This document shows positions 42,989-51,315 of a DNA stretch of 64,000 nt, piece after piece. Below the pieces are notes generated by a model, which saw only the letters and a list, made by a program, of their open reading frames with translations, was not told the origin of the DNA and did not search any database. The DNA lies in NCBI GenBank assembly GCA_016209205.1, contig JACQWQ010000010.1, positions 1 to 64,000 of the forward strand, in the 5' to 3' direction. This DNA comes from Chloroflexota bacterium. GTDB lineage: Bacteria; Chloroflexota; Anaerolineae; UBA4142; SHND01. Within the stretch, counting starts at the first letter, position 1; every line of letters starts with the position of its first letter. A program made the position numbers and the translations under genes.

Positions 42989-43308
42989 GTGAACCTCCTC
43001 GTGTAGCCAAACGATGAAACAAAGGTAAGTCGAATTTTGTCCTCCTCGACCGCTCTTTCAGGATTGACCCCAACCAGTTGCAAGAGCTCTTCATCCGGCT
43101 CAAGGTCAGGAAACTCGGTCTTGAACTCGGCAACTAAGGCTTCGAGCCGCAAGTGTTCCACCTCGACGCGTACTTTTTCCGCGCGGGTCCGATCCAACGT
43201 GGGTAGCTGCACGCGCACCTGATTGAGCATATCCAGAAAAGTCAAGGCGCTGCGGTCGAAATCTCGCCAGAGCGTTTCTGGAGTAGTTGTTTCTTTCACT
43301 GTGGGCAC
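42970..43308 (-). CDS. Small protein of unknown function, first gene of the PIN operon
   Basis: 112 aa, GTG start at 43308 with GAGGAG 8 bases upstream and a good promoter 33 bases further. Mostly helical, with RVEVEHLRLEALVAEFKTEF and DLEPDEELLQLVGV. I do not recognise it. Position suggests a third component or a transcriptional regulator of the operon. Confidence 0.55.
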   Translation of the reverse strand: MPTVKETTTPETLWRDFDRSALTFLDMLNQVRVQLPTLDRTRAEKVRVEVEHLRLEALVAEFKTEFPDLEPDEELLQLVGVNPERAVEEDKIRLTFVSSFGYTRRFTCHKVR

Positions 43309-43340
43309 TACGGTTCTCCTCTGTCAATCGATCTACAGCC

Positions 43341-43369
43341 ATTATATCTTGCCTGTTCGCGGTTGACAA
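43341..43369 (-). promoter_or_regulatory. Promoter of the PIN/antitoxin operon
   Basis: On the minus strand TTGTCA, 17-base spacer, consensus TATAAT. Confidence 0.75.
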
Positions 43370-43380
43370 GGAGAACAGGT

Positions 43381-43434
43381 GTCAACGAATGGTGCGCCAG
43401 AGAGCGGCGCGCACGAATAAACGAATAGCGCGGG
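43381..43434. repeat. Direct repeat family D, copy 1
   Basis: 54 bases starting GTCAACGAATGGTGCGCCAG, identical to copy 2 at 44386-44439 except one base. The two copies bracket a two-gene cassette. Confidence 0.92.
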
Positions 43435-43507
43435 GAACTCGAACCGTTCACTCGCATCGCACCACTGACGCGCATAGAATGCTTGCATGCCCTGCGATTT
43501 CCTTGCA

Positions 43508-43536
43508 TTGTCTTTTCTTTGTCTGAATGTTACAAT
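43508..43536 (+). promoter_or_regulatory. Promoter of the C39 cassette
   Basis: TTGTCT, 17-base spacer, TACAAT, followed by GGGAGG 9 bases before ATG 43575. Confidence 0.65.
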
Positions 43537-43574
43537 ATCGCCAGTAAGGTGTACGATTCAGGGAGGTCAAAGAT

Positions 43575-43934
43575 ATGGCCAAGCAGGCAATTGTCACAGG
43601 AATAGAACTGCCTACCACTAGCCACATATCGGTCAGGATTGAGGTCAGCTCCCAGATCAATGTTTCTGGCTACATTGCCCGGCAGAAGGCGAACCGTTTC
43701 CTGATTCTGCAAGCAGGCGATCAACTGTGCGCCGGTGAGCCGGAACTAGTAGTCGGTCCTCGGGTGTACTGGCGCGTGCCCGCGCAGTTTGCTCCCTCCC
43801 GTCTGGGACCGCTGGGCATTGCAGGACACTTGCTGGTGGATGCCGACACGGGTGAAGTGACCGTGGCTGATGGTCAAACGACGGACGACTTGATGCAGCG
43901 AGCCGAGGCGCTGTATGCACGTGCCGCATCTTGA
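43575..43934 (+). CDS. Small protein of unknown function paired with C39-like protease
   Basis: 119 aa, mostly beta-strand (ELPTTSHISVRIEVSSQINV), ending in a helix DDLMQRAEALYARAAS. A VADGQT-like segment resembles short regulatory partners of proteases, but I recognise no family. It overlaps the C39-like gene by 20 bases, so the two are translated together. Candidate inhibitor, substrate or antitoxin. Confidence 0.6.
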   Translation: MAKQAIVTGIELPTTSHISVRIEVSSQINVSGYIARQKANRFLILQAGDQLCAGEPELVVGPRVYWRVPAQFAPSRLGPLGIAGHLLVDADTGEVTVADGQTTDDLMQRAEALYARAAS

Positions 43935-44370
43935 GCAAGAACGAGACTATAGCTGCTTGGCTGCCTGTGTCCGCATGGTGCTGGCTTTTTATGGCTCTGT
44001 GCACATCGAGGCGGAGCTGCGCGCTCTGTTCAAGACACGCCCTGGCGGCACAAGCCCAGCGCAGGTCATGTGGCGACTGCCCGAATTGGGATTCGACGCC
44101 TATGTGGAGACCGGCTCTCAACCCATGCTCCGTAAGCATCTCGCGGCTGGGCAACCCCTTATCGTCCACGTTTGGACGCAGCCACTACCATACTGGCAGC
44201 AAGAAGCTATTCATGCTCTAGTTCTTGTTGAGTTGACCCAAGAAAGCGTCTTGGCACACGACCCTGTCTTGCCGACTGGTCCCACTATGATCCCCCTTGA
44301 CTCCTTTCTCCGCGCTTGGGCAGCCACGGATTACCTGACGATAGTCATTCAGCCCAAGCCCTCAGCGTAA
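43915..44370 (+). CDS. C39-like cysteine peptidase domain protein
   Basis: 151 aa, papain-fold peptidase_C39_2 type. Probable catalytic Cys14 in ERDYSCLAACVRMVLAFYG, the His in EAIHALVLVEL (about residue 102) and Asp in LAHDPVL. No signal peptide or transporter nearby, so it acts in the cytoplasm, unlike bacteriocin-exporter C39 domains. Overlaps the preceding small gene. Whole pair lies between 54-bp direct repeats. Confidence 0.7.
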   Translation: MHVPHLEQERDYSCLAACVRMVLAFYGSVHIEAELRALFKTRPGGTSPAQVMWRLPELGFDAYVETGSQPMLRKHLAAGQPLIVHVWTQPLPYWQQEAIHALVLVELTQESVLAHDPVLPTGPTMIPLDSFLRAWAATDYLTIVIQPKPSA

Positions 44371-44385
44371 TATCCTCGCCATTGC

Positions 44386-44501
44386 GTCAACGAATGGTAC
44401 GCCAGAGAGCGGCGCGCACGAATAAACGAATAGCGCGGGCGCGCGTCCATTCGTTTATTCGTTTATTCGTGGCGCGAACTGCGCGCCAATTCGTTGACGC
44501 C
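44386..44501. repeat. Repeat family D, copy 2 (full palindrome)
   Basis: First 54 bases match copy 1. It continues with ATTCGTTTATTCGTTTATTC and ends AATTCGTTGACGC, making a long imperfect palindrome with ends GCGTCAACGAA and TTCGTTGACGC. Related ATTCG words occur at 46625-46683. Confidence 0.88.
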
Positions 44502-44517
44502 GAGTTTCAGCCAAATC

Positions 44518-44560
44518 AAAGCGCCTCGTCCCCAGCCACGGGGGACGAGGCGCTTCTTTG
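44518..44560. terminator. Strong terminator between convergent genes
   Basis: 13-bp stem GCGCCTCGTCCCC / GGGGACGAGGCGC with AAA before and TTCTTTGTTTT after. Could serve both the C39 cassette (plus) and the lipoprotein (minus). Confidence 0.85.
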
Positions 44561-44625
44561 TTTTGCTCACCTTCCCTGCCCGTCACAGTTGCCCATAGCA
44601 CAAAGGGAATGGCAGGGGGACTCTA

Positions 44626-45663
44626 TTATTGGAACGTCACGGACTTGATCACACCAAAGCCCTCGTGGAAGGTAGCAGGCAGTCCCATCACTGTTGTCTC
44701 TCCACTGAGGTAATAGGTGACTGCCGTCTGTCCCGCCAATTCCTTCCCACTGCGTAGAGTCAATGTAGTTTCCTTCTCACCTATCACGATTTTTGCGATA
44801 TCAGCGACAGGAATCTCCAACGTAGACACGCCGATTCTTAGCTTCAAATGAACTGTCGGGTTCGTTCCTGAGAGTACAGGATACTGGTGCATCAGACACT
44901 TGGGTTCAGATATCGTTGTTCTCGTACCGTCGTCAGTGTTTACAATCGCCGTAATATTCCCTTGTTCATCGGGAGTGAAAACGACAGAAGCGACCTTGTC
45001 GAAAGGAACCAGAAACTCGGAAGGATATCCCTCCACGGTTATCCGCCCTTTGAGTTGGCAATCCAAAAACTCTGCGTCAGTGTATCTGCCGATTTCTCCT
45101 TCCAACCTTTCCCCGGTGAGCAAGGAGATTGCAAACTTGACGGTGTGCTCACCTTGAGCGCTGCTTCTCTCGATTGTCTTGATCTTGTCAAGCGATATCT
45201 GGATGGTGGTCGGGTCTTTGTACAACTCTAGCAGGTCGGCATCAAACGGGCGTGGGCACCCACTTATGCAAATGCCTCCTCGGCTCCAGTACTCTTCCAA
45301 ACGCACGTTGGCAAGATCAAACACCGTTCCATCTTCACCCACAACGCGCGCCCTAGTGGCTGGCGTCGGCGACGGGCTTGCCGTGCCGCGAGTCGGTGTG
45401 GCTGCAGCAGCGGCTTTCGTAGTCACAGTCTCCACGGGCTTTGCTGTCGCGGTAGGTGTTGCCGCCGTACTCACCGCAGCAAAACTTGGCGTAACTGTTG
45501 GCGCTTGCGCCGCCGCCGTCAACGCCGCTTTTACAGCCGCATTCACCGTCGCCTGCACATCAGGCGTGGGCGGCGCGGGTGTGGGCGTGGTCACCGGTCG
45601 GATTTCGACACAGCCCACCACCAGCAGCAGCACAACCAACAGGATCCAGTTGAACTTGAACAT
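44626..45663 (-). CDS. Lipoprotein of unknown function with Thr/Ala/Pro linker
   Basis: 345 aa from ATG 45663, with GGAGG before it. Lipobox LLLVVGC, lipid-attached Cys18, then a Thr/Pro/Ala linker (residues 25-110) and an exported domain. That domain has three similar beta-rich blocks around 'KIK', 'KVAS' and 'DIAKIVIG' (TVKFAISLLTGERLEGEIG, NTDDGTRTTISEPK, TTLTLRSGKELAGQ), possibly repeats of one SH3- or Sm-like unit. No catalytic motif recognised. Confidence 0.7.
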   Translation of the reverse strand: MFKFNWILLVVLLLVVGCVEIRPVTTPTPAPPTPDVQATVNAAVKAALTAAAQAPTVTPSFAAVSTAATPTATAKPVETVTTKAAAAATPTRGTASPSPTPATRARVVGEDGTVFDLANVRLEEYWSRGGICISGCPRPFDADLLELYKDPTTIQISLDKIKTIERSSAQGEHTVKFAISLLTGERLEGEIGRYTDAEFLDCQLKGRITVEGYPSEFLVPFDKVASVVFTPDEQGNITAIVNTDDGTRTTISEPKCLMHQYPVLSGTNPTVHLKLRIGVSTLEIPVADIAKIVIGEKETTLTLRSGKELAGQTAVTYYLSGETTVMGLPATFHEGFGVIKSVTFQ

Positions 45664-45855
45664 CGTCGTACCTCCTTCCAGTTCACCGCCTATGCGGCGC
45701 CTTGCTTTTCTGGCATCAGCATAGCACACACGCGGGTACAAGTCTTTACCGGATCATTACCATTCGTTGCCGTTTCATTGCGGTTTGAAAATCTGTCAGC
45801 GGATAGGAAGAGATGATGCGTCATCACGCATGGCGCGTAGGATGAGCAGTGTGCG

Positions 45856-46602
45856 TTAGGCGGTGTCGAAAATGTGCGGCAGGTCTTGTGCGGCGATGCC
45901 GATGCCCTCGTCCGCGACGCGCACGCACAGCCGGTCTTGTTCTTCCTGCACGCTGATGATCACTTGACCGCCCGTAGGTTTCGAGTACTTGATGCCATTG
46001 TCCACCAAATTCAACAGCGTTTGGCGCAAGCGGTCGCGGTCGCCCAACACCCGCGCCGGGCGTTCGGGACCGATATAGCGCAAGCGCACTTGTCGCGCGT
46101 CGGCGATTTCAGAAAGCGCCATGATCACATCCTCGATCACGCCCTTGAGATTGACCGGCTCGCGCACCAGCGGCGCGTCGGGCGTCTCCAAGTGAGACAG
46201 CAGGCGCAGGTTCTCAGTCAGTCGCGTCAGCCGCCGCACTTCAGCCGCGATGAGCGCGTGATACTGGCGCCAGCGCGCTTGTTCGTCCAACGCGCAGCTC
46301 GCCAAATTGTCGAGGTTGGTCTGAATGTTTTGCAGGGGGTTGGATACTTCGTGGGAGATGTTGTGAATAAAGTGGTGATACGCTGCGCGGGTGGATGCCG
46401 CTTGCGCTGCTTGTTCCGCGTGCGCGGCGATTTGCGCGCGCAAATCCTTGATCTCGTTCGAGAGACGATCGGGGCGGGCAGACCAGCGGCGGTAGCCCAC
46501 GACCGCGCCGGCGGCGAGTGCGATCAGCGCGAGCGCGAGGAGGGGCAGCAGGAGGAACGGCGCGCGGATGGTGATTTCCATCCAGGAATCCGGTGACGGC
46601 AT
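45856..46602 (-). CDS. Sensor histidine kinase, C-terminally truncated
   Basis: 248 aa. One N-terminal membrane helix (14-35), a coiled coil, HisKA with phosphorylatable His in FIHNISHEVSNPLQNIQTN, then the start of HATPase: N box RQTLLNLVDNGIKYSKPTGG and G1 DEGIGIA. It stops right after LPHIFDTA, so the F box is cut and the G2 box (GTGLGL) is missing. Downstream DNA shows no continuation. It may bind ATP poorly or be inactive. Downstream of its response regulator in one operon. Confidence 0.8.
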   Translation of the reverse strand: MPSPDSWMEITIRAPFLLLPLLALALIALAAGAVVGYRRWSARPDRLSNEIKDLRAQIAAHAEQAAQAASTRAAYHHFIHNISHEVSNPLQNIQTNLDNLASCALDEQARWRQYHALIAAEVRRLTRLTENLRLLSHLETPDAPLVREPVNLKGVIEDVIMALSEIADARQVRLRYIGPERPARVLGDRDRLRQTLLNLVDNGIKYSKPTGGQVIISVQEEQDRLCVRVADEGIGIAAQDLPHIFDTA

Positions 46603-46624
46603 AATTGCCTCCTACAACGTCTTT

Positions 46625-46683
46625 GCGTTCATTCGTTTATTCGTTTATTCGTTTATTCGTTTATTCGTTTACATTCGTTGACA
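46625..46683. repeat. ATTCG-word repeat (family D related)
   Basis: CATTCGTTTATTCGTTTATT tandem words, ending CATTCGTTGACACC. It contains the last codons and stop of the response regulator gene. Confidence 0.85.
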
Positions 46684-47389
46684 CCTTGAAACGATAACCC
46701 ACGCCGTGCACCGATTGGATATAGCGCGGATTGCCGGGGTCTGGCTCGATCTTGGCGCGCAGTTTCGCCACACAGGTATTCACCGCGGCGTCAGAAACGT
46801 CCAATCCCGCCTCGTCGTATTCCCAAACCGCATCCAGCAGGTCCGCCCGCGCGCACGCCGCGCCCGGACGTTGGGCGAGATATTTCAACAGTTCAAATTC
46901 GAGGCGTGTCAGGTGGACCTCGCGCCCGCCGCGTTCTACCAATCGTCGGTCGAAATGGATGCGCAAATAATCGTCCACGACGAACCAGCCCGCCGCATCA
47001 CCGCGCGCCTGTTGGGCTTGAATGCGGCGCAAGAGCGCGCGAACTTGCGCCAGCAGCTCGCGCGTCTCGAACGGCTTGGTGAGATAGACATCCGCGCCCA
47101 GTTCCAAGCCCACCACGCGGTCGAGCGTCTCTTTTTTGATGCCCGAGATCATGACGATGCCGACCGCCGATCCGACGCGCTGCCGGACCGTTCTGCAGAC
47201 CTCCAGTCCGTCCAGGTGCGGCAGCTGGACGTCGAGGATGATCAAGTCGGGGTTGACTTGGTTCAGCGCCGCCAGCGCGCGGGCTCCATCTTCAGCTGTA
47301 GTAACGTCGAATCCTTCGCGCTCGAAATACTCTTGAAGCGACGCGCGTAAGGAGGTCTCATCTTCGACGATGAGCAGTTTCGCTTTCAT
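46661..47389 (-). CDS. OmpR/PhoB-family response regulator
   Basis: 242 aa from ATG 47389. Receiver with acidic pair ED at residues 9-10, phosphorylated Asp53 in LIILDVQLPHLDG, and the Lys in YLTKPF. C-terminal winged helix: LTRLEFELLKYLAQRPG, AVNTCVAKLRAKIE, YIQSVHGVGYRF. It precedes the truncated kinase, and the last residues STNVNE are encoded by the repeat tract. Confidence 0.9.
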   Translation of the reverse strand: MKAKLLIVEDETSLRASLQEYFEREGFDVTTAEDGARALAALNQVNPDLIILDVQLPHLDGLEVCRTVRQRVGSAVGIVMISGIKKETLDRVVGLELGADVYLTKPFETRELLAQVRALLRRIQAQQARGDAAGWFVVDDYLRIHFDRRLVERGGREVHLTRLEFELLKYLAQRPGAACARADLLDAVWEYDEAGLDVSDAAVNTCVAKLRAKIEPDPGNPRYIQSVHGVGYRFKVSTNVNE

Positions 47390-47443
47390 AAACCCCGCCC
47401 AGCCGCGGCAATGACGGGTGACGAACGGCGCGTCACCCGCCAC

Positions 47444-48874
47444 TCAATACACCAGCTCCTCCGCGAAATGATCCTCGTGCTTGTCCAGATGCTTTTCGCA
47501 AATCACTACTCGTCGCTGTTGCCGGTTCGAGCATTCGATGCAGATCCACTCGGCGATTTCCTGCTTGCCGCGCTTTTTGCACTCCTCGCAATAATGGTAG
47601 CGCGGCTCGTTCTGTTCAACCACCCGCGGGTACTTGGCGCTCGCCTCGCGCGGCGTGATGGCTTCCAGTTTGAGAATGTGCTGGATGTTATCGCCAAAGT
47701 CATACGTGTAAGACAGTTCATCGCCGGGCTCTAGCCCCAATTCTCCGACCAACCACTCGTCGCCCGCGCCGCCGCCAAATGGATTGTGGTCGCCTAGCCC
47801 GCGCCGGTCTGCATCCCGATCAGTGCCCAGGTAGAACTCGCTCAGATGGTCGCTCAAATCGTGACCAAACGCCGCGCGCATCTCCCGGTCAAGTTCCCGC
47901 AGCAGCTGATCGCCGCGAATTTCGATGTGCCGCCACAGGTTTTTGTTGTGACGAAAAGCTGCCCAGAAGCGGTAAACCTTCTGGGCAAGTTCCTTGCGCG
48001 GCGGACGTTTGCGCGCGGAACGCCGCGGCGCTTCCAAGAGATCCAAAAAGTCTGACTCGTCCAGACCCAGCGCCTGGTAAATCTGGTCGGACCGTGTGGC
48101 GACTTGTACCCACCGGTTCTGCCATTTGAAACGCGTAGTATCACGCAGAATCGTCTCTAGCGCATCGGGGGGGCAAGGATCGTGATAATGCCCCTGTGCC
48201 AGCAGTCGTGCAGCCACGTCAGTGAGCAGAGCGCCGCGGCGCCGCGACTTGAGAACCGCGGAGGCGGCATCAGCCACCGCGCGGTTGCGCGCGGCGAGCC
48301 GCGCTTTGTCGCGCCGGGCGTGCGGCTCGAACGTGAGGCGACAGTGTCGCGCCTCCGCGTCCACCAGCTCGACGATGAGCGCGTCCTCCGCGCGCGCCTT
48401 CTGGCTTGCGAGCCAGGTCCACAGCGCAGGCGCTCCACGCGTCCCCCAGATCATCCGCCAATGTCGCTCGCCCAGAGCTTCCGGGATCAGCGTGAGGGTT
48501 GTCCCGTCGGGCAGCTCCGCCGTCACTTGCGCCGGGTCTTTTGGCATACCTCGATCAATCTGATCGGGCCACAGTGCCGTCACCATCTCCCACTCGAAGA
48601 GAAGATGACGCTTTTGCAAACCCTCTTGCGACAGCGGCTGACGCAGGATCGCGCCCTGCAAAAGCACCGGGAACCAGGCGTAGCGACCGTCGGCGGTGCG
48701 CTGCACCATGTACGACTTGGTAAGGTTATTCAGCCCCGCTTTCAGGTCCGCCGTGTTCATGGGACGCAGCGCCTGCGTTGCGTCCAACAGTTCGTCAATG
48801 GTCAAAGGTCGTCGCGCCTGTACCAGCGCTTGCAGAATGGCTTGCGAGCGCGGCAAGCCATGAATTTTAGGCAT
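47444..48874 (-). CDS. pRiA4b ORF-3-like domain protein with zinc-finger tail
   Basis: 476 aa. N-terminal winged-helix-like part (RSQAILQALVQARRPLTIDE), a middle region of unknown fold, a plasmid pRiA4b ORF-3-like domain (GDELSYTYDFGDNIQHILKL, residues about 385-425), and a C-terminal cysteine cluster CEECKKRG...CIECSN...CEKHLDKHEDH. The domain is common on plasmids and mobile elements; function unknown. DNA binding is likely from the two ends. GAAGGA precedes the ATG. Confidence 0.65.
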   Translation of the reverse strand: MPKIHGLPRSQAILQALVQARRPLTIDELLDATQALRPMNTADLKAGLNNLTKSYMVQRTADGRYAWFPVLLQGAILRQPLSQEGLQKRHLLFEWEMVTALWPDQIDRGMPKDPAQVTAELPDGTTLTLIPEALGERHWRMIWGTRGAPALWTWLASQKARAEDALIVELVDAEARHCRLTFEPHARRDKARLAARNRAVADAASAVLKSRRRGALLTDVAARLLAQGHYHDPCPPDALETILRDTTRFKWQNRWVQVATRSDQIYQALGLDESDFLDLLEAPRRSARKRPPRKELAQKVYRFWAAFRHNKNLWRHIEIRGDQLLRELDREMRAAFGHDLSDHLSEFYLGTDRDADRRGLGDHNPFGGGAGDEWLVGELGLEPGDELSYTYDFGDNIQHILKLEAITPREASAKYPRVVEQNEPRYHYCEECKKRGKQEIAEWICIECSNRQQRRVVICEKHLDKHEDHFAEELVY

Positions 48875-48905
48875 AGGTCGTTTTCCTTCGTTTTGCGCAA
48901 TTCCC

Positions 48906-49298
48906 TTACCTCAACCCTAATTTCGCGCGCACGAACGCGCGCACGCGTTTCATCGCCGCGATTGCTTCTTTCACATCATCGGCTGCGGCAGACAGCCCCG
49001 GATACCGAATTTCGGAACCCCACCGATTCAGCAGAATGGCATCATCCTCGATCAATTGAAAATCGTCGTCTACATCCTGACAACGTCTTCGCAAATCTGT
49101 GAGGTCGTGGCGGAAACGGAATGGCTTTTTGTGCAGCACGAGAAATGCTTTCAAGTATTTTTCAATGCACTGCGCGCAATCGTACACTACCTTGTCGGGC
49201 AGCGGGTCTTTTCGACGCTGCGCGAGATCGAGCGCGCCTTTCCAGTCCATTTCGGCTTTGGCGACCCAATCGTGCACGGTGATGGTCTCGCCGGTCAT
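48906..49298 (-). CDS. HEPN-domain toxin
   Basis: 130 aa helical protein. DWVAKAEMDWKGALDLAQRR, KVVYDCAQCIEKYLKAFLV, and FRFRHDLTDLRR carrying the Rx4-6H HEPN ribonuclease-type motif. Partner of the nucleotidyltransferase that it overlaps by 137 bases, the standard MNT-HEPN toxin-antitoxin order, in which the MNT protein modifies and inactivates HEPN. Confidence 0.85.
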   Translation of the reverse strand: MTGETITVHDWVAKAEMDWKGALDLAQRRKDPLPDKVVYDCAQCIEKYLKAFLVLHKKPFRFRHDLTDLRRRCQDVDDDFQLIEDDAILLNRWGSEIRYPGLSAAADDVKEAIAAMKRVRAFVRAKLGLR

Positions 49299-49650
49299 AT
49301 AGGATTCTCCCTTTTTGATTGATCTCTGTCATGAAGATATCGCCCAGCGCAAGGCGGTGTCTTAATTCTTGCGGGGTACGCACGATAATGTCCATTGCAA
49401 AACGGCGGTTGGAAAACAGTTTGTCAATCGCCATCGCATTCTCGATGGAGCGTTGGCGACTTTTCATCACCACCAACAAATCAATATCGCTGTCCAGCGT
49501 CGGTTCGCCATACGCGTACGAGCCAAAGAGAATGATCTTTTCGGGATCAACTGCCTCGACGATACGTTTTGTAATGGCGCGCAGCAGCTCGCGCGTCACC
49601 AACGTCTCGCCGCGAAATTCTTCAATCACCCGCGTTGAATCGCGTCCCAT
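49162..49650 (-). CDS. MNT-family nucleotidyltransferase antitoxin
   Basis: 162 aa as read. Minimal nucleotidyltransferase domain: ILFGSYAYGEPTLDSDIDLL with the GSx10DxD active site. The family part ends at about GRILYDRR; the remaining 40 residues are a basic out-of-frame reading of the HEPN gene, so the original stop seems lost. Likely inactivates the HEPN toxin by nucleotide addition. Confidence 0.8.
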   Translation of the reverse strand: MGRDSTRVIEEFRGETLVTRELLRAITKRIVEAVDPEKIILFGSYAYGEPTLDSDIDLLVVMKSRQRSIENAMAIDKLFSNRRFAMDIIVRTPQELRHRLALGDIFMTEINQKGRILYDRRDHHRARLGRQSRNGLERRARSRAASKRPAARQGSVRLRAVH

Positions 49651-49654
49651 CCCT

Positions 49655-49697
49655 TCACCTGTCTACCTGTTTACTGTCTACTGTCTACTGCACACGT
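49655..49697. repeat. Short-word repeat tract (ctgtctactgtctactg)
   Basis: CTGTTTACTGTCTACTG words between the MNT gene and the beta-synthase, covering the stop codon of the latter (49685-49687). Confidence 0.75.
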
Positions 49698-51127
49698 CCC
49701 GCGAGATACTCGATCAGATCAATCTTGCTCACAATCCCCGTCACCTTGTCCTCTTCGCACACCACCGCGACTTTGCCGTGACGGAAGACCTCGGACAAGA
49801 CGGCGAGCGAAGTTTCGGGACCGATCACTTCGGCGGATTCGTTGTCAATAATATCTTCAATCGTCTCGTCCACCACGTGCGCGTGGTCGGAGCCGAGCAA
49901 GTGATTGAGCAAATCCACTTCTGTCACCATCCCCGCATAACAGCCCTCTTCATCCACGACCGGCAATTGCGAAATGTTGTGCTGCTTCATGCGCGCGATG
50001 ACGTCGGTTTTCAAATCGCGTTTGTGCGCGGTGATGACGCCCATTCGCTTGGTCGCCAAAATATCTTCGACGCGCCCCTCCGCGAGCGGCACATCGAGCA
50101 TTCGGTTTTCACGCATCCAGTTGTCGTTAAACACTTTGGACAAATAGCGCGAACCCGAATCGGGCAAAATGACGACGACCGTTTTGTCTGCGTCCAAATT
50201 TTTTGCGATTTGCAGCGCGGCGTAGACTGCCGTGCCCGACGAGCCGCCGCAAAACAATCCTTCTTCGCGCACCAACCGCCGCGTCATCAAAAATGATTCG
50301 CGGTCGCCCACTTGCAAAACATCGTCCACGTATCGCAGATCCAACGCCGTCGGCAAAAAATCTTCGCCGATGCCTTCGATCTTGTACACCTTCGGAAACG
50401 CGCCCGGTGGAACGACACCGCCCGCTTTGAAAACGTCATACAGCAGCGAACCGATTGGGTCAACGCCAATGACCTTGACGTGTGGATTCTGTTCCTTCAA
50501 GTATTTACCCGTGCCTGTTATCGTGCCGCCCGTGCCCATGCCGCAGACGAGGTAATCTATTCTGCCCTGCGTCTGGTTCCAGATTTCAGGACCCGTCGTC
50601 AAATAATGCGCTTCGGGATTCGCAGGGTTCCAGTATTGTCCTGCCAGAATCGTGTTGGGCGTTTCTTCGGACAAACGTTTTGAAACTGAATAGTACGAGC
50701 TCGGGTCGTCCGGTTCGACGGCGGTCGGCGTAATGACGACGCGCGCGCCGAACGCGCGCAGCAGGCGAATTTTTTCTTCACTCATTTTATCGGGCATGAC
50801 AAAAACACATTTGTATCCTTTGATCGCCGCCACAATCGCCAGCCCGACGCCCGTGTTGCCGCTCGTGCCTTCGACAATCGTGCCGCCGGGTTTTAATGTG
50901 CCTTGACGCTCCGCGCGCTCGATCATGCCCAGACCGATGCGGTCTTTGACCGAACCACCGGGATTCATAAATTCGAGTTTGGCGTACACTTGCGCGCGAA
51001 TGCCGCGCGTCACTTTGTTCAATTTCACCAGCGGCGTATTGCCGATAGCTTGCACTACATCGTCATAGACACGTAAATTTCCATCGGACAAAATTTTTTC
51101 GTTGGATACACTTATTAGGTTAGACAT
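49685..51127 (-). CDS. Cystathionine beta-synthase (PLP) with C-terminal CBS pair
   Basis: 480 aa. Joins serine and homocysteine, or acts as a related cysteine synthase. PLP-binding Lys in NPGGSVKDRIG, substrate loop EGTSGNTGVGLA, PLP phosphate loop GMGTGGTITGTGKYLK. Residues 350-480 are a Bateman pair of CBS domains (HNISQLPVVDEEGCYAGMVT, KVAVVCEEDKVTGIVSK), which in animals bind SAM. Start ATG 51127 has GAGGTG before it. Last codons RVQ lie in repeat words. Confidence 0.9.
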   Translation of the reverse strand: MSNLISVSNEKILSDGNLRVYDDVVQAIGNTPLVKLNKVTRGIRAQVYAKLEFMNPGGSVKDRIGLGMIERAERQGTLKPGGTIVEGTSGNTGVGLAIVAAIKGYKCVFVMPDKMSEEKIRLLRAFGARVVITPTAVEPDDPSSYYSVSKRLSEETPNTILAGQYWNPANPEAHYLTTGPEIWNQTQGRIDYLVCGMGTGGTITGTGKYLKEQNPHVKVIGVDPIGSLLYDVFKAGGVVPPGAFPKVYKIEGIGEDFLPTALDLRYVDDVLQVGDRESFLMTRRLVREEGLFCGGSSGTAVYAALQIAKNLDADKTVVVILPDSGSRYLSKVFNDNWMRENRMLDVPLAEGRVEDILATKRMGVITAHKRDLKTDVIARMKQHNISQLPVVDEEGCYAGMVTEVDLLNHLLGSDHAHVVDETIEDIIDNESAEVIGPETSLAVLSEVFRHGKVAVVCEEDKVTGIVSKIDLIEYLAGRVQ

Positions 51128-51228
51128 CGTGATCACCTCGAAAAAGATGAAGGATAAAAGAAAAAGTCTTGATTCATCTCTCATCCTTCACCCTTCATTT
51201 AGAGTATAGCACCCGGCGGCGAGAGGCA

Positions 51229-51268
51229 GCTAAAAGGAAAAGCCACATGCATTTTCCGCATGTGGCTT
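51229..51268 (-). terminator. Rho-independent terminator
   Basis: On the minus strand stem AGCCACATGC / GCATGTGGCT followed by TTTTCCTTTT. Ends the transcript of the two AT-rich genes at 51.3-52.5 kb. Confidence 0.85.
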
Positions 51269-51315
51269 GTTCCTCACTGGCTTGCACCAACGAGCAACCC
51301 AACCCTTCCTTGTAA

